DNA from: Streptomyces pseudovenezuelae
GTDB taxonomy: Bacteria; Actinomycetota; Actinomycetes; Streptomycetales; Streptomycetaceae
Direction: 5' to 3'
DNA length: 64,000 nucleotides
Assembly: GCF_001513955.1 (NCBI RefSeq)
Contig: NZ_KQ948147.1
Span: 444,532-508,531, forward strand
The notes beneath the pieces are model-generated. The model was given only the letters and a program-made list of their open reading frames with translations. It was not told the DNA's origin and did no database searches. Positions 49,994 to 58,062 of the stretch are shown here, one piece after another. Each line of letters starts with the position of its first letter. Position 1 is the first letter of the stretch. The position numbers and the translations under genes were made by a program.

Positions 49994-51070
49994 GTGTCCC
50001 TCCTGACCTCACCGCAACCGGCGGACGCCGACCCCGCGGCCGCCCCCTTCCTCGACGTACGGGACCTGCGGGTGCACTTCCCGACCGAGGACGGGATCGT
50101 CAAGTCCGTCGACGGCGTCTCCTTCAGCCTGGAGAAGGGCAGCACCCTCGGCATCGTCGGCGAGTCCGGCTCGGGGAAGTCGGTCACCTCGCTGGCCCTG
50201 CTCGGGCTGCACAAGGGCACCCGCGCCCAGGTGTCCGGCGAGATCCGGCTGGAGGGCCGCGAGCTGGTCTCCCTGCCCGAGCACGACATGCGCGCCCTGC
50301 GCGGCCGGACGGTCTCCATGATCTTCCAGGACCCGCTGTCCGCCCTGCACCCGTACTTCACCGTCGGCGCCCAGATAGCCGAGGGGTACCGCGTCCATCA
50401 CAGGGTCTCGAAGAAGGAGGCCCGGGACCGTGCGGTGGAGATGCTGAAACGGGTCGGCATCCCGCAGCCCGAACGCCGGGCGCGGGACTACCCTCACCAG
50501 TTCTCCGGGGGCATGCGGCAGCGCGCGATGATCGCCATGGCGCTGGTCTGCGACCCCGAACTGCTCATCGCCGACGAGCCGACCACCGCCCTGGACGTCA
50601 CCGTGCAGGCGCAGATCCTCGACCTGATCCGCGATCTCCAGGAGGAGTTCGGCTCCGCGGTCGTCCTCATCACCCACGACCTCGGTGTGGTGGCCGACAT
50701 CGCCGACGACATCCTGGTGATGTACGGCGGCCGCCGCATCGAGTACGGCACCGTGCACGACGTCCTCAAGGAGCCCCAGCACCCCTACACCTGGGGCCTG
50801 TTGGAGTCGATGCCGCAGATCACCGGGGACGTCGAGCGGCGGCTGAACCCGATCGCCGGTTCACCGCCCAGCCTCATCAACCCTCCCGGAGGCTGCGCCT
50901 TCCACCCCCGCTGCACCTACAAGGGGTGGGTGCCCGGCGGGCGTTGCGCGACGGACCGGCCCGAACTGTTGCCCGTCCCCGGTACCGGACGGCACCTCGC
51001 CGCCTGCCACCTCACCCCGGAGACCCGAACAGAGATCCGCGGTCGCACGGCCGCCGGAGCCGCGCAGTGA
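49994..51070 (+). CDS. ABC transporter ATPase, DppD/OppD type
   Basis: This 358-residue ATPase has Walker A GESGSGKS near residue 56, Q-loop IFQDPLSALHP, signature SGGMRQR near 171, Walker B LLIADEPTTALDVT and His-switch ITHDLGVV. The C-terminal oligopeptide/nickel extension has CAFHPRCTYKGWVPGGRCAT, the cysteine-rich motif of this class, which may bind an Fe-S cluster. GTG at 49994 has AAGGA in front. Confidence 0.94.
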   Translation: MSLLTSPQPADADPAAAPFLDVRDLRVHFPTEDGIVKSVDGVSFSLEKGSTLGIVGESGSGKSVTSLALLGLHKGTRAQVSGEIRLEGRELVSLPEHDMRALRGRTVSMIFQDPLSALHPYFTVGAQIAEGYRVHHRVSKKEARDRAVEMLKRVGIPQPERRARDYPHQFSGGMRQRAMIAMALVCDPELLIADEPTTALDVTVQAQILDLIRDLQEEFGSAVVLITHDLGVVADIADDILVMYGGRRIEYGTVHDVLKEPQHPYTWGLLESMPQITGDVERRLNPIAGSPPSLINPPGGCAFHPRCTYKGWVPGGRCATDRPELLPVPGTGRHLAACHLTPETRTEIRGRTAAGAAQ

Positions 51071-51096
51071 GGGCGGCGGACGAACAGGAGCACGCC

Positions 51097-52185
51097 GTGA
51101 GCACCACACAGCCCGCCGGGGAACACCTGCTCGACGTCAGGGGCCTCACCAAGCACTTCCCGATCCGCCACGGCATCGTCTTCCAGCGGCAGATCGGGGC
51201 CGTGCACGCCGTCGACGGCATCGACTTCACGGTCGCCGCCGGGCAGTCGCTCGGCCTGGTCGGCGAGTCCGGCTGCGGCAAGTCGACGACCGGCCGGCTG
51301 GTGACCCGGCTGCTGAAACCCACGGCGGGCAGGGTGGTGTTCGACGGCGAGGACATCACCCACACCCCGGAGAACCGGATGAAGGAGGCCCGCCGGAACC
51401 TCCAGATGATCTTCCAGGACCCGTACTCCTCGCTGAACCCCCGGCACACCGTCGGCACGATCGTCGAGACACCGATGCGGCTCAACGGCATCAACCCGCC
51501 CCAGGGCCACAAGAAGCGCGCCCAGGAGCTGCTGGAGACGGTCGGCCTCAGCCCCGAGCACTACAACCGCTACCCGAACGAGTTCTCCGGCGGCCAGCGC
51601 CAGCGCATCGGCATCGCCCGCGCCCTCGCGCTCCGGCCCAAGCTCATCGTGGCCGACGAGCCGGTCTCGGCGCTGGACGTGTCCATCCAGGCGCAGATCG
51701 TCAACCTGCTCCAGGACCTCCAGCGGGAGTTCGGCATCGCGTTCGTCTTCATCGCCCACGACCTGGCCGTCGTACGGCACTTCTGCGAGCGGGTCGCGGT
51801 GATGTACCTCGGCAAGATCGTCGAGGTCGCCGACCGCCGGACGCTGTACACGGGTCCGCGGCACCCCTACACCCATGCCCTGCTCTCCGCGGTTCCCGAG
51901 GCCGACCCGGACGGCACCCGGCGGCGCGAGCGCATCCGGCTCGCCGGGGACGTGCCCTCACCGGTCGATCCGCCCTCCGGTTGCCGTTTCCGTACCCGCT
52001 GCTGGAAGGCCCAGGAGCGGTGCGCGCGGGAGGAGCCGCCGCTGGTGCGCCTGGCGGGCAGCACGGACGGTCACCTGACCGCCTGTCACTTCCCGGAGGA
52101 GCCGAGCGTCGCGGCGCGCGAGGAGGACATCGTGCTCGACCCGGCGCTGTCGGCTTCGGGGGACAGCGAGTCGACCTCGTCGTGA
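51097..52185 (+). CDS. ABC transporter ATPase, DppF/OppF type
   Basis: This 362-residue ATPase has Walker A GESGCGKST near 55, IFQDPYSSLNPRHTV, SGGQRQRIGIARALALRP near 165, VADEPVSALDVSIQAQI and IAHDLAVV. The C-terminal tail has CRFRTRCWKAQERCAREEPP, the class cysteine motif. GTG at 51097 is 6 bases after AGGAG; a GTG at 51067 overlapping the upstream stop is the alternative. The last 100 bases overlap the end of the convergent kinase-like gene. Confidence 0.94.
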   Translation: MSTTQPAGEHLLDVRGLTKHFPIRHGIVFQRQIGAVHAVDGIDFTVAAGQSLGLVGESGCGKSTTGRLVTRLLKPTAGRVVFDGEDITHTPENRMKEARRNLQMIFQDPYSSLNPRHTVGTIVETPMRLNGINPPQGHKKRAQELLETVGLSPEHYNRYPNEFSGGQRQRIGIARALALRPKLIVADEPVSALDVSIQAQIVNLLQDLQREFGIAFVFIAHDLAVVRHFCERVAVMYLGKIVEVADRRTLYTGPRHPYTHALLSAVPEADPDGTRRRERIRLAGDVPSPVDPPSGCRFRTRCWKAQERCAREEPPLVRLAGSTDGHLTACHFPEEPSVAAREEDIVLDPALSASGDSESTSS

Positions 52186-53192
52186 GGGTAGGGGGTGAGC
52201 CTGCTCGCCTGCTCCAGACGCCGGTTGAAGTCCCCGACGACCGTCGCCAGTCGGGCATGCCGTGAGATGAGCGCGGCGGCGGCCCCGGGGACTCCCTCGG
52301 GACGCCTGCCGTCGGCAAAGGCCCGGATGAAGGCCTCGCGCTCGTCCCGGCCCAGTCCGTACTGGTCGGCCACCAGCCAGTGGACCAGGTACGAGAGGGC
52401 GTAGGCGCGGTCGTAGGGACGGTGTCGGTCGAAGAAGTCGCGTTCCCGCGAGTCCAGTCGGAAGCGGCCGGACAGGGACAGGCCGTAGTCGGTCAGGTAG
52501 AGCCGGTGTCCGTCGGTGAGGACATTGCCGAAGTGGGCGTCGAAGTGGATGAGTTGCTGCTCCCGGAGGAATCCGGTGACGGCTTCGAGGCCCTGCTCGA
52601 CGAGCGCGCAGGCCGAGTCGGCGTCCTCCGCGCGCAGTTGTTCGTGGAGCCAGTCGTGGAGGGTGTGCGGCACGTACTCCAGGAACAGGGTCAGGCTCGC
52701 GGACGCCGTGCGCAGGCCCGCGAGGTGCCGCCTGACTCCTGGTGAACCTCCTCAGTAGGCCACGGCCCGCTCCTCGTCGGCGAGTTGCGGGGGCAGCGGC
52801 CGCGGTCCGTCGGGCAGGACCCGCCAGTGATGCAGCAGGGGAAATCCCGGGAACCGGCCGGAGCGCACCCAGTCGGTCGTCATCTCGTGCACGGCCAGCT
52901 CGCGCCACGCGCCGAAACCCGGGCTGCCGATCGCGCCGATGCCGTAATGGCAGAAGGCCGGCATGTCGAAGAGGTTCGCGGTGGAGCGGACGTTCGTGGG
53001 GTGCGACTCGGTGTCCGTGAGAGGTATCCGCTTCACGAACACCCGCACGCCCTCCACCTCCACCAGCGCCGTCCGCCCGCCGATGCCGGTCCCCAGGGGC
53101 GTGCCCGACGCCACCAGATCCGCGAGGCCCTGCTCGCTCAGGCGGGCGAGGGCGGCGGCGGTATCGGTGTGGAGGCGGGCACGGGAGTCCAT
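52086..53192 (-). pseudogene. Kinase-like (aminoglycoside phosphotransferase fold) gene with in-frame TGA
   Basis: The gene starts MDSRARLHTDTAAALARLSE at 53192 and reads to ERAVAY, then TGA (52754-52752), then continues in the same frame with GGSPGVRRHLAGLRTA through the kinase core (QQLIHFDAHFGNVLTDGHRLYLTDYGLSLS, the H-F-D-x4-N loop and DYG). A Trp (TGG) is the natural residue at the stop, so a single G-to-A change is the simplest explanation. After the stop there is GGAGG but no start codon within reach, so re-initiation is not supported. The second half alone (about 219 codons) lacks an ATP-binding N-lobe. Sequencing error is possible. Confidence 0.75.
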
Positions 53193-53839
53193 GCACCCAT
53201 GATCGGGGCTCCGTGGCCCACGCAGGTCAGGTTCGGGACCAGGGCCGCCAACTGGGCGTAGGACGCCAGGGTTTGGGAGCGGTCGACGTTGAAGACGCCG
53301 GGGACCGGCATCCCGTCGGTGGGGGAGGCCGCCACCGTGTCCCCGGCGAAGAGCACGCCGTGCCGCGGGAGGTGCAGCGCGATGCTGCCGGGGGTGTGGC
53401 CCGGGACGTGGACGACCCTCGCTCCGCCGCCGAAGTCGAGGTCGTCGCCGTCGGACAGTTCCGTGAGCCGCGGCGGTCTCGTGAACTCGCCCTGCGGCAG
53501 CTGCCGTAGCGCTTCCGCGTGCAGAGGGCGCTCCCAGTCCTCGAACACCGGCGGCGGGCCCGGCACCTCGCCCCGCACGGCGGGCGCGTCCAGCCGGTGC
53601 GCCAGTACCTCGGCGCCGGTCATGGCGGCCAACTCGCCCGCCCCGCCCACGTGGTCCTCGTGGAAGTGGGTGAGCACGATCCGACGCAGACGTCCCGGTA
53701 CCCGGGCGGCGATCCACCCGGCGGAACCCGCCGGACCGGCGTCGATCAGGGTCGACTCGTCGCCGTCGCGCCAGAGATACGCCTGGCCGACCGGGAAGCG
53801 CAGGAGGTGGAGACGGGGGAGGAGGGCGATGACGTCCAT
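53138..53839 (-). CDS. Metallo-beta-lactamase fold hydrolase
   Basis: This 233-residue protein has the MBL metal ligands THFHEDHVGG near residue 60, then GHTPGSIALH near 150, FAGDTVAA near 170 and LTCVGHGAP near 215. A glyoxalase II or lactonase-like hydrolase is possible. The final part (PVPASTPIPPPPSPA) is proline-rich and overlaps the start of the kinase-like gene by 55 bases. Confidence 0.9.
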   Translation of the reverse strand: MDVIALLPRLHLLRFPVGQAYLWRDGDESTLIDAGPAGSAGWIAARVPGRLRRIVLTHFHEDHVGGAGELAAMTGAEVLAHRLDAPAVRGEVPGPPPVFEDWERPLHAEALRQLPQGEFTRPPRLTELSDGDDLDFGGGARVVHVPGHTPGSIALHLPRHGVLFAGDTVAASPTDGMPVPGVFNVDRSQTLASYAQLAALVPNLTCVGHGAPIMGAWTPVPASTPIPPPPSPA

Positions 53840-53852
53840 GGGACGACCGTAG

Positions 53853-53883
53853 AAAGGCCCCCGTCCGGGGACGAGGGCCTTCT
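53853..53883 (-). terminator. Stem-loop terminator after the M20 gene
   Basis: AAGGCCC (53854-53860) pairs with GGGCCTT (53875-53881), and further pairs lie inside. In the minus-strand transcript it is followed by TTTCT, the run expected after an intrinsic terminator. Confidence 0.65.
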
Positions 53884-53904
53884 GCCGACAGCAGAGCCGT
53901 CGGA

Positions 53905-55260
53905 TCAGCTCGCCGCGTAGTTGCGCAGGAACAGGGCCTCGGCCACCGACAGGCGCTCCAGTTCCTCCGGGGAGACGCTCTCGTTCACGGCGTGGATCTG
54001 GGCCTCCGGCTCGCTCAGGCCGATGAGGAGGATCTCGGCGTGCGGGTAGAGGCCGGCGAGGGTGTTGCACAGGGGGATGGAGCCGCCCTGGCCGGCGTAC
54101 TGCATCTCCTGGCCCGGGTAGGCCACCGCCATCGCCTCGGCCATCGCGGCGTACGCCGGGCTGGTGGTGTCCGCGCGGAACGGCTGGCCCTGGCCGATCT
54201 GCTCGGTGCGCACCCGCGCGCCCCACGGTGTGTGCGTCTCCAGGTGCGCCTGGAGCAGCTTGGTGGCCTCGGCGGCGTCGATGCCCGGCGGCACCCGCAG
54301 GCTGACCAGCGCGCGGGCACTCGCCTGCACGGACGGGGTGGCGCCGACGACCGGTGGGCAGTCGATGCCGAGGACCGTCACGGCCGGGCGGGCCCAGATG
54401 CGGTCCGCGACCGTGCCGTCGCCGATCAGCTCGACGCCGTCCAGGACCTTGGCGTCCGCACGGAACTGCTCCTCGTCGTACTGGAGGCCGTCCCAGGACG
54501 CGTCCGGGGTGAGCCCGTCGATCGTGGTCGTGCCGTCCTTGCCGCGCAGCGAGTCCAGGACGCGGATCAGCGCGGCCAGCGCGTCGGGGGCGGCGCCGCC
54601 GAACTGGCCCGAGTGGAGGTTGCCCGCGAGGGTGTCGACCTGGATACGCATCATGGTCATGCCGCGCAGGGTGGCGGTGACCGTGGGCAGGCCGACGCGG
54701 AAGTTGCCCGCGTCGCCGATGACGACGGTGTCCGCCTCCAGGAGTGCGGGATGTTCCTCGGCGTACCGCTCAAGGCCCCCGGTGCCCTGTTCCTCCGAGC
54801 CCTCGGCGATGAACTTGACGTGGACCGGCACCCCGCCGTTCGCCTTGAGGGCGCGCAGCGCGAGCAGGTGCATGATCACACCGCCCTTGCAGTCGGCGGC
54901 TCCGCGCCCGTACCAGCGGCCGTCGCGCTCGGTGAGCTCGAAGGGCGGGGTCGTCCAGCCGGCCTCGTCCAGCGGAGGCTGCACGTCGTAGTGGGCGTAC
55001 AGGAGGACCGTCTTCGCTCCGGCAGGACCGGGCAGGTAGCCGTACACGGACTGGGTGCCGTCCGGGGTGTCGAGCAGGGCCACGTCCTGGAATCCCTCGG
55101 CGGTGAGCGCGTCCGCGACCCAGTGGGCGGCGGCCTCGCTCTCGCTCTTCGGGAACTGCTCGAAGTCCGCCACCGACTTGAACGCCACCAGTTCGGTGAG
55201 CTCCGCCCGCGCCCTCGGCATCAGCGAGGCGACGGTCTCGGCGACCGGATTCGACGACAT
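53905..55260 (-). CDS. M20 family dipeptidase
   Basis: This 451-residue zinc-dependent peptidase has VLLYAHYDVQPP near residue 90 (His metal ligand), RGAADCKGGVIMHLLAL near 125, EGSEEQGTGGLERYAEEH near 150 and TSPAYAAMAEAMAVAY. A dimerisation domain occupies about 190-305. AAGGAG lies 7 bases before the ATG. It likely cleaves dipeptides taken up by importers such as the nearby ABC system, but a shared pathway is inference. Confidence 0.95.
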   Translation of the reverse strand: MSSNPVAETVASLMPRARAELTELVAFKSVADFEQFPKSESEAAAHWVADALTAEGFQDVALLDTPDGTQSVYGYLPGPAGAKTVLLYAHYDVQPPLDEAGWTTPPFELTERDGRWYGRGAADCKGGVIMHLLALRALKANGGVPVHVKFIAEGSEEQGTGGLERYAEEHPALLEADTVVIGDAGNFRVGLPTVTATLRGMTMMRIQVDTLAGNLHSGQFGGAAPDALAALIRVLDSLRGKDGTTTIDGLTPDASWDGLQYDEEQFRADAKVLDGVELIGDGTVADRIWARPAVTVLGIDCPPVVGATPSVQASARALVSLRVPPGIDAAEATKLLQAHLETHTPWGARVRTEQIGQGQPFRADTTSPAYAAMAEAMAVAYPGQEMQYAGQGGSIPLCNTLAGLYPHAEILLIGLSEPEAQIHAVNESVSPEELERLSVAEALFLRNYAAS

Positions 55261-55311
55261 GGGCACGCTCCTTGTGGGTGCGACGTTGTACCTGTGAGTG
55301 CCGTAGATCCT

Positions 55312-55346
55312 CCCACAGTGGTCTGTGGGCGGGCCCGCCGTAGGAT
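55312..55346. promoter_or_regulatory. Hairpin and -10-like element between M20 and GGR genes
   Basis: CCCACAG-TGGT-CTGTGGG (55312-55329) is followed by the palindrome GGCGGGCCCGCC (55328-55339) and TAGGAT (55341-55346), which can be the -10 of the geranylgeranyl-reductase-type gene. No -35 is clear. Confidence 0.4.
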
Positions 55347-55393
55347 GCGGGAGACAGGTGCGGCAACGGCTTGATCGGGAGCAGCAGACCATC

Positions 55394-56680
55394 GTGAGCA
55401 GCGAGAACTCTTCGGCGGACGACACTTCGGCGGACGACTCTTCGGCGGACGGCGTGCAGGACGACGCGCAGCGGGTGTGGGACGTCGTCGTGGTGGGTGC
55501 GGGACCCGCGGGCGCCTCGGCCGCCTACGCGGCGGCGGTCGCTGGACGGCGCGTGCTGTTGCTGGAGAAAGCCGAGCTGCCGCGCTACAAGACATGCGGC
55601 GGCGGCATCATCGGGCCCTCGCGGGACGCGTTGCCGCCCGGCTTCGAGCTGCCCTTCAGGGACCGGGTGCACGCGGTCACCTTCTCGAACAACGGCCGCT
55701 TCACGCGGACCCGGCGCTCCAAGCAGATGCTGTTCGGGCTGATCAACCGGCCCGAGTTCGACCAGCAGCTCGTCGAGCACGCCCAGAAGGCGGGCGCCGA
55801 GCTGCGCACCGGCGTCACCGTGCAGCGGGTCGAGCAGCACGGCTCGGCGGTGCCCGACCGGCGTACGGTCGCCGTGCTCCTGCAGGGCGGCGAGACGCTG
55901 CTCGCGCGGGCGGTCGTCGGGGCCGACGGCAGCGCCAGCCGGATAGGCGCGCATGTCGGGGTGAAGCTCGACCAGGTGGACCTCGGCCTGGAGGCGGAGA
56001 TCCCGGTGCCGGAGACCGTGGCCGAGGACTGGAAGGGGCGGGTGCTCATCGACTGGGGCCCGATGCCCGGCAGTTACGGCTGGGTCTTCCCCAAGGGGGA
56101 CACCCTGACGGTCGGGGTGATCTCGGCGCGTGGCGAAGGCGCGGCCACCAAGCGGTACTTGGAGGACTTCATCGGGCGGCTCGGCCTCGCCGGGTTCGAA
56201 CCGAGCATCTCCTCCGGCCACCTGACCCGCTGCCGTGCCGACGACTCCCCGCTCTCGCGCGGGCGGGTCCTGGTGTGCGGTGACGCGGCGGGGCTGCTGG
56301 AGCCGTGGACCCGCGAGGGCATCTCCTTCGCGCTGCGTTCGGGGCGGCTCGCGGGGGAGTGGGCGGTCAGGATCGCGGAGGCCCATGACGCGGTGGACGC
56401 CCGGCGCCAGGCGCTGAACTACGCGTTCGCCGTCAAGGCGGGTCTCGGCGTCGAGATGAGCGTCGGCAAGCGGATGCTGACCGCGTTCGAGCGCCGGCCC
56501 GGCCTCTTCCACGCGGCACTGACGGGTTTCCGGCCCGCGTGGAACGCCTTCCGGGAGATCACCCAGGGCGCGACCTCGCTGGGCGAGCTCGTCCGGGGCC
56601 GGCCGATGGCCCAGCGGGCACTGGCCGCGCTGGACCCGCGTCCCGCCGGGGCCCCCGAGGGCGGGGAGATCAGCTCTTGA
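55394..56680 (+). CDS. Geranylgeranyl reductase family flavoprotein
   Basis: This 428-residue FAD protein has WDVVVVGAGPAGASAAYAAA as dinucleotide site, KTCGGGIIGPSRDALP, GADGSASRIGAHVGV and LVCGDAAGLLEPWTREGIS near residue 300. It probably reduces isoprenoid double bonds, as in menaquinone or archaeal-type lipids. The N-terminal 20 residues contain SSADDTSADDSSADG, an acidic repeat made by three 15-base DNA repeats (55411-55453). GTG 55394 lies 12 bases after GGGAG. The last 11 bases overlap the convergent gene. Confidence 0.9.
   Translation: MSSENSSADDTSADDSSADGVQDDAQRVWDVVVVGAGPAGASAAYAAAVAGRRVLLLEKAELPRYKTCGGGIIGPSRDALPPGFELPFRDRVHAVTFSNNGRFTRTRRSKQMLFGLINRPEFDQQLVEHAQKAGAELRTGVTVQRVEQHGSAVPDRRTVAVLLQGGETLLARAVVGADGSASRIGAHVGVKLDQVDLGLEAEIPVPETVAEDWKGRVLIDWGPMPGSYGWVFPKGDTLTVGVISARGEGAATKRYLEDFIGRLGLAGFEPSISSGHLTRCRADDSPLSRGRVLVCGDAAGLLEPWTREGISFALRSGRLAGEWAVRIAEAHDAVDARRQALNYAFAVKAGLGVEMSVGKRMLTAFERRPGLFHAALTGFRPAWNAFREITQGATSLGELVRGRPMAQRALAALDPRPAGAPEGGEISS
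55411..55453 (+). repeat. Three 13-15 bp tandem repeats in a coding region
   Basis: TTCGGCGGACGACAC, TTCGGCGGACGACTC and TTCGGCGGACGGC follow in tandem (55411-55425, 55426-55440, 55441-55453). They encode the acidic repeat SADDTSADDSSADG. Slippage can change their number in frame. Confidence 0.75.
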
Positions 56681-57119
56681 CCGTGATGCGGAAGACGGGG
56701 TGGTCGGGCGCGATGCGACGCAGGTCGGCGTCGGGGGAGTCGGGGCCGACCCCCTTGAAGAAGACGCCGACCTCGGCCTTCCAGCGCTTGAGGTAGGCGC
56801 GCAGGAGCGGGACCTTGTCGTCGTCGCCCACCTCGGTCGCGGTGAAGGCCTCCACGTGTTTGCCGAGGCGCAGTTCGCCGCCGCCGGCCGCGCGCATGTT
56901 GTGCGTCCACTGGACGTGGCCGCGCGGCGCCACCAGGTACTGCCGGCCGTCCACCGTCAGCAGGTTCACCGGCGTGGTCCGCCACTCGCCGCTCTTGCGG
57001 CCGCGGACCGCCAGGACACGGGAACCCCAGACGCTGAGGCCACGGCGGGTGAGCCAGGCCACCAGGCGGTTGAAGACGTTGACCGTGAACCAGCCGGGCT
57101 TCTGGACGTGCGTGGACAT
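56670..57119 (-). CDS. DDN/nitroreductase-type F420-dependent protein
   Basis: This 149-residue split-barrel protein belongs to the deazaflavin-dependent nitroreductase (DDN) family. LAVRGRKSGEWRTTPVNLLT and YLVAPRGHVQWTHNMRAAGG, with R-K-S-G and W-x-H-N, are class motifs; KVPLLRAYLKRWKAEV follows. Actinobacterial members use F420 to reduce quinones or nitro compounds. The ATG at 57119 follows GGGGG closely. It is divergent from a TetR regulator. Confidence 0.9.
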   Translation of the reverse strand: MSTHVQKPGWFTVNVFNRLVAWLTRRGLSVWGSRVLAVRGRKSGEWRTTPVNLLTVDGRQYLVAPRGHVQWTHNMRAAGGGELRLGKHVEAFTATEVGDDDKVPLLRAYLKRWKAEVGVFFKGVGPDSPDADLRRIAPDHPVFRITVKS

Positions 57120-57138
57120 GACGACCCCCATTGTTCGA

Positions 57139-57224
57139 GAGAGCGGCGCTCTCACTTGAGAACAGTGTGCCCGGACTGGTGAGTGCTGACAAGAGCATTG
57201 CTCTCGTTTGTGTGCACCGCTCTC
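57139..57224. promoter_or_regulatory. GAGAGC repeats between DDN-type and TetR genes
   Basis: GAGAGC-GGC-GCTCTC (57139-57153) is a perfect dyad, AGAGC-ATT-GCTCT (57192-57204) is another, and a further GCTCTC lies at 57219-57224. On the minus strand TTGTCA and CACACT, 17 bases apart (about 57192-57164), form a promoter for the DDN-type gene whose -35 is covered by the second dyad. All this points to one regulator with several half-sites. Confidence 0.6.
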
Positions 57225-57245
57225 TCCCTGTGGAACACTGGAGGC

Positions 57246-57938
57246 ATGAGCACCGTACAAGGAGCCCGGGCCCGTGCCCGGCTCGAAGTCACCGCCGCCA
57301 TCAAGGACGAGGCGCGCCGGCAGCTCGCCGCCGAGGGCGCGGCGAAGCTCTCGCTGCGGGCCGTGGCACGGGAGCTGGGGATGGTCTCCTCGGCGCTGTA
57401 CCGCTACTTCCCGAGCCGCGACGACCTGCTCACCGCGCTGATCATCGACGCGTACGACTCCCTCGGGCAGAGCGCGGAGCGGTCGCACGAGGCGGTCGCG
57501 GAGGCGGCCCCGCTGGAGCGCTGGGTCGCGGTGTGCGAGGCGGTCCGCCGCTGGTCGCTCGATCATCCGCACGAGTACGCCCTGATCTACGGCTCTCCCG
57601 TCCCGGGATACGTCGCCCCGCAGGCCACCGTCCCGGCCGCCGCCCGCGTCGGCCTCCTCCTGATCGGCGTGGTCCGCGACGCCCACGACGGCCCGGGGGG
57701 TCTGGAGGAGCTGCCCGCCGTACCCGAGGAGCTGCGCGCCGAGGCCGACCGCATCGCCGCCGACCTCGCCCCGGACCTCCCGGCGCCGGTGGCCGCGGCG
57801 CTGGTGGTGGCCTGGGCCCAGCTCTTCGGCCTGGTCGGGTTCGAACTCTTCGGCCAGTTCAACCGGGTGGTGGAGGAGCGGGAGCCGTTCTTCCGGCACG
57901 CGGCGCGGCAGCTGGGGCGGGGCGTGGGGCTCCACTAA
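57246..57938 (+). CDS. TetR family regulator
   Basis: This 230-residue protein has the TetR DNA-binding domain: EVTAAIKDEARRQLAAEGAA, LSLRAVARELGMVSSALYRYF and SRDDLLTALII (residues 15-75), with a TetR_C-like ligand domain (SLDHPHEYALIYGSPVPGY). GGAGG lies almost next to the ATG. The GAGAGC dyads upstream and the divergent DDN-type gene mark its probable target. Confidence 0.9.
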   Translation: MSTVQGARARARLEVTAAIKDEARRQLAAEGAAKLSLRAVARELGMVSSALYRYFPSRDDLLTALIIDAYDSLGQSAERSHEAVAEAAPLERWVAVCEAVRRWSLDHPHEYALIYGSPVPGYVAPQATVPAAARVGLLLIGVVRDAHDGPGGLEELPAVPEELRAEADRIAADLAPDLPAPVAAALVVAWAQLFGLVGFELFGQFNRVVEEREPFFRHAARQLGRGVGLH

Positions 57939-58062
57939 GGGTGTCCGGCGAGGCCGTGACCGCCGCGGGTCCCGCTGCCGCCGTCGTACTTCGCCGGGAG
58001 TAGGCGTGATCACCACGCTCGGGGGACGTCCTGCTCGGGCCGGGCCGTCTAGCGTGGCTGTC

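Noticed and set aside
47224..52185. A very long open frame (1653 codons) over the ABC operon
   Set aside because: Most of it is an off-frame reading of high-GC genes, rich in Arg/Pro; only its last part is the real DppF-type ATPase.
52752..52754. TGA as selenocysteine codon
   Set aside because: The residue expected is Trp, there is no Cys-like catalytic context and no SECIS-type hairpin was seen next to it.
52740..52760. Frameshift in the kinase-like gene
   Set aside because: Both halves are in the same frame; only one TGA codon separates them, so it is a nonsense change and not a frameshift.
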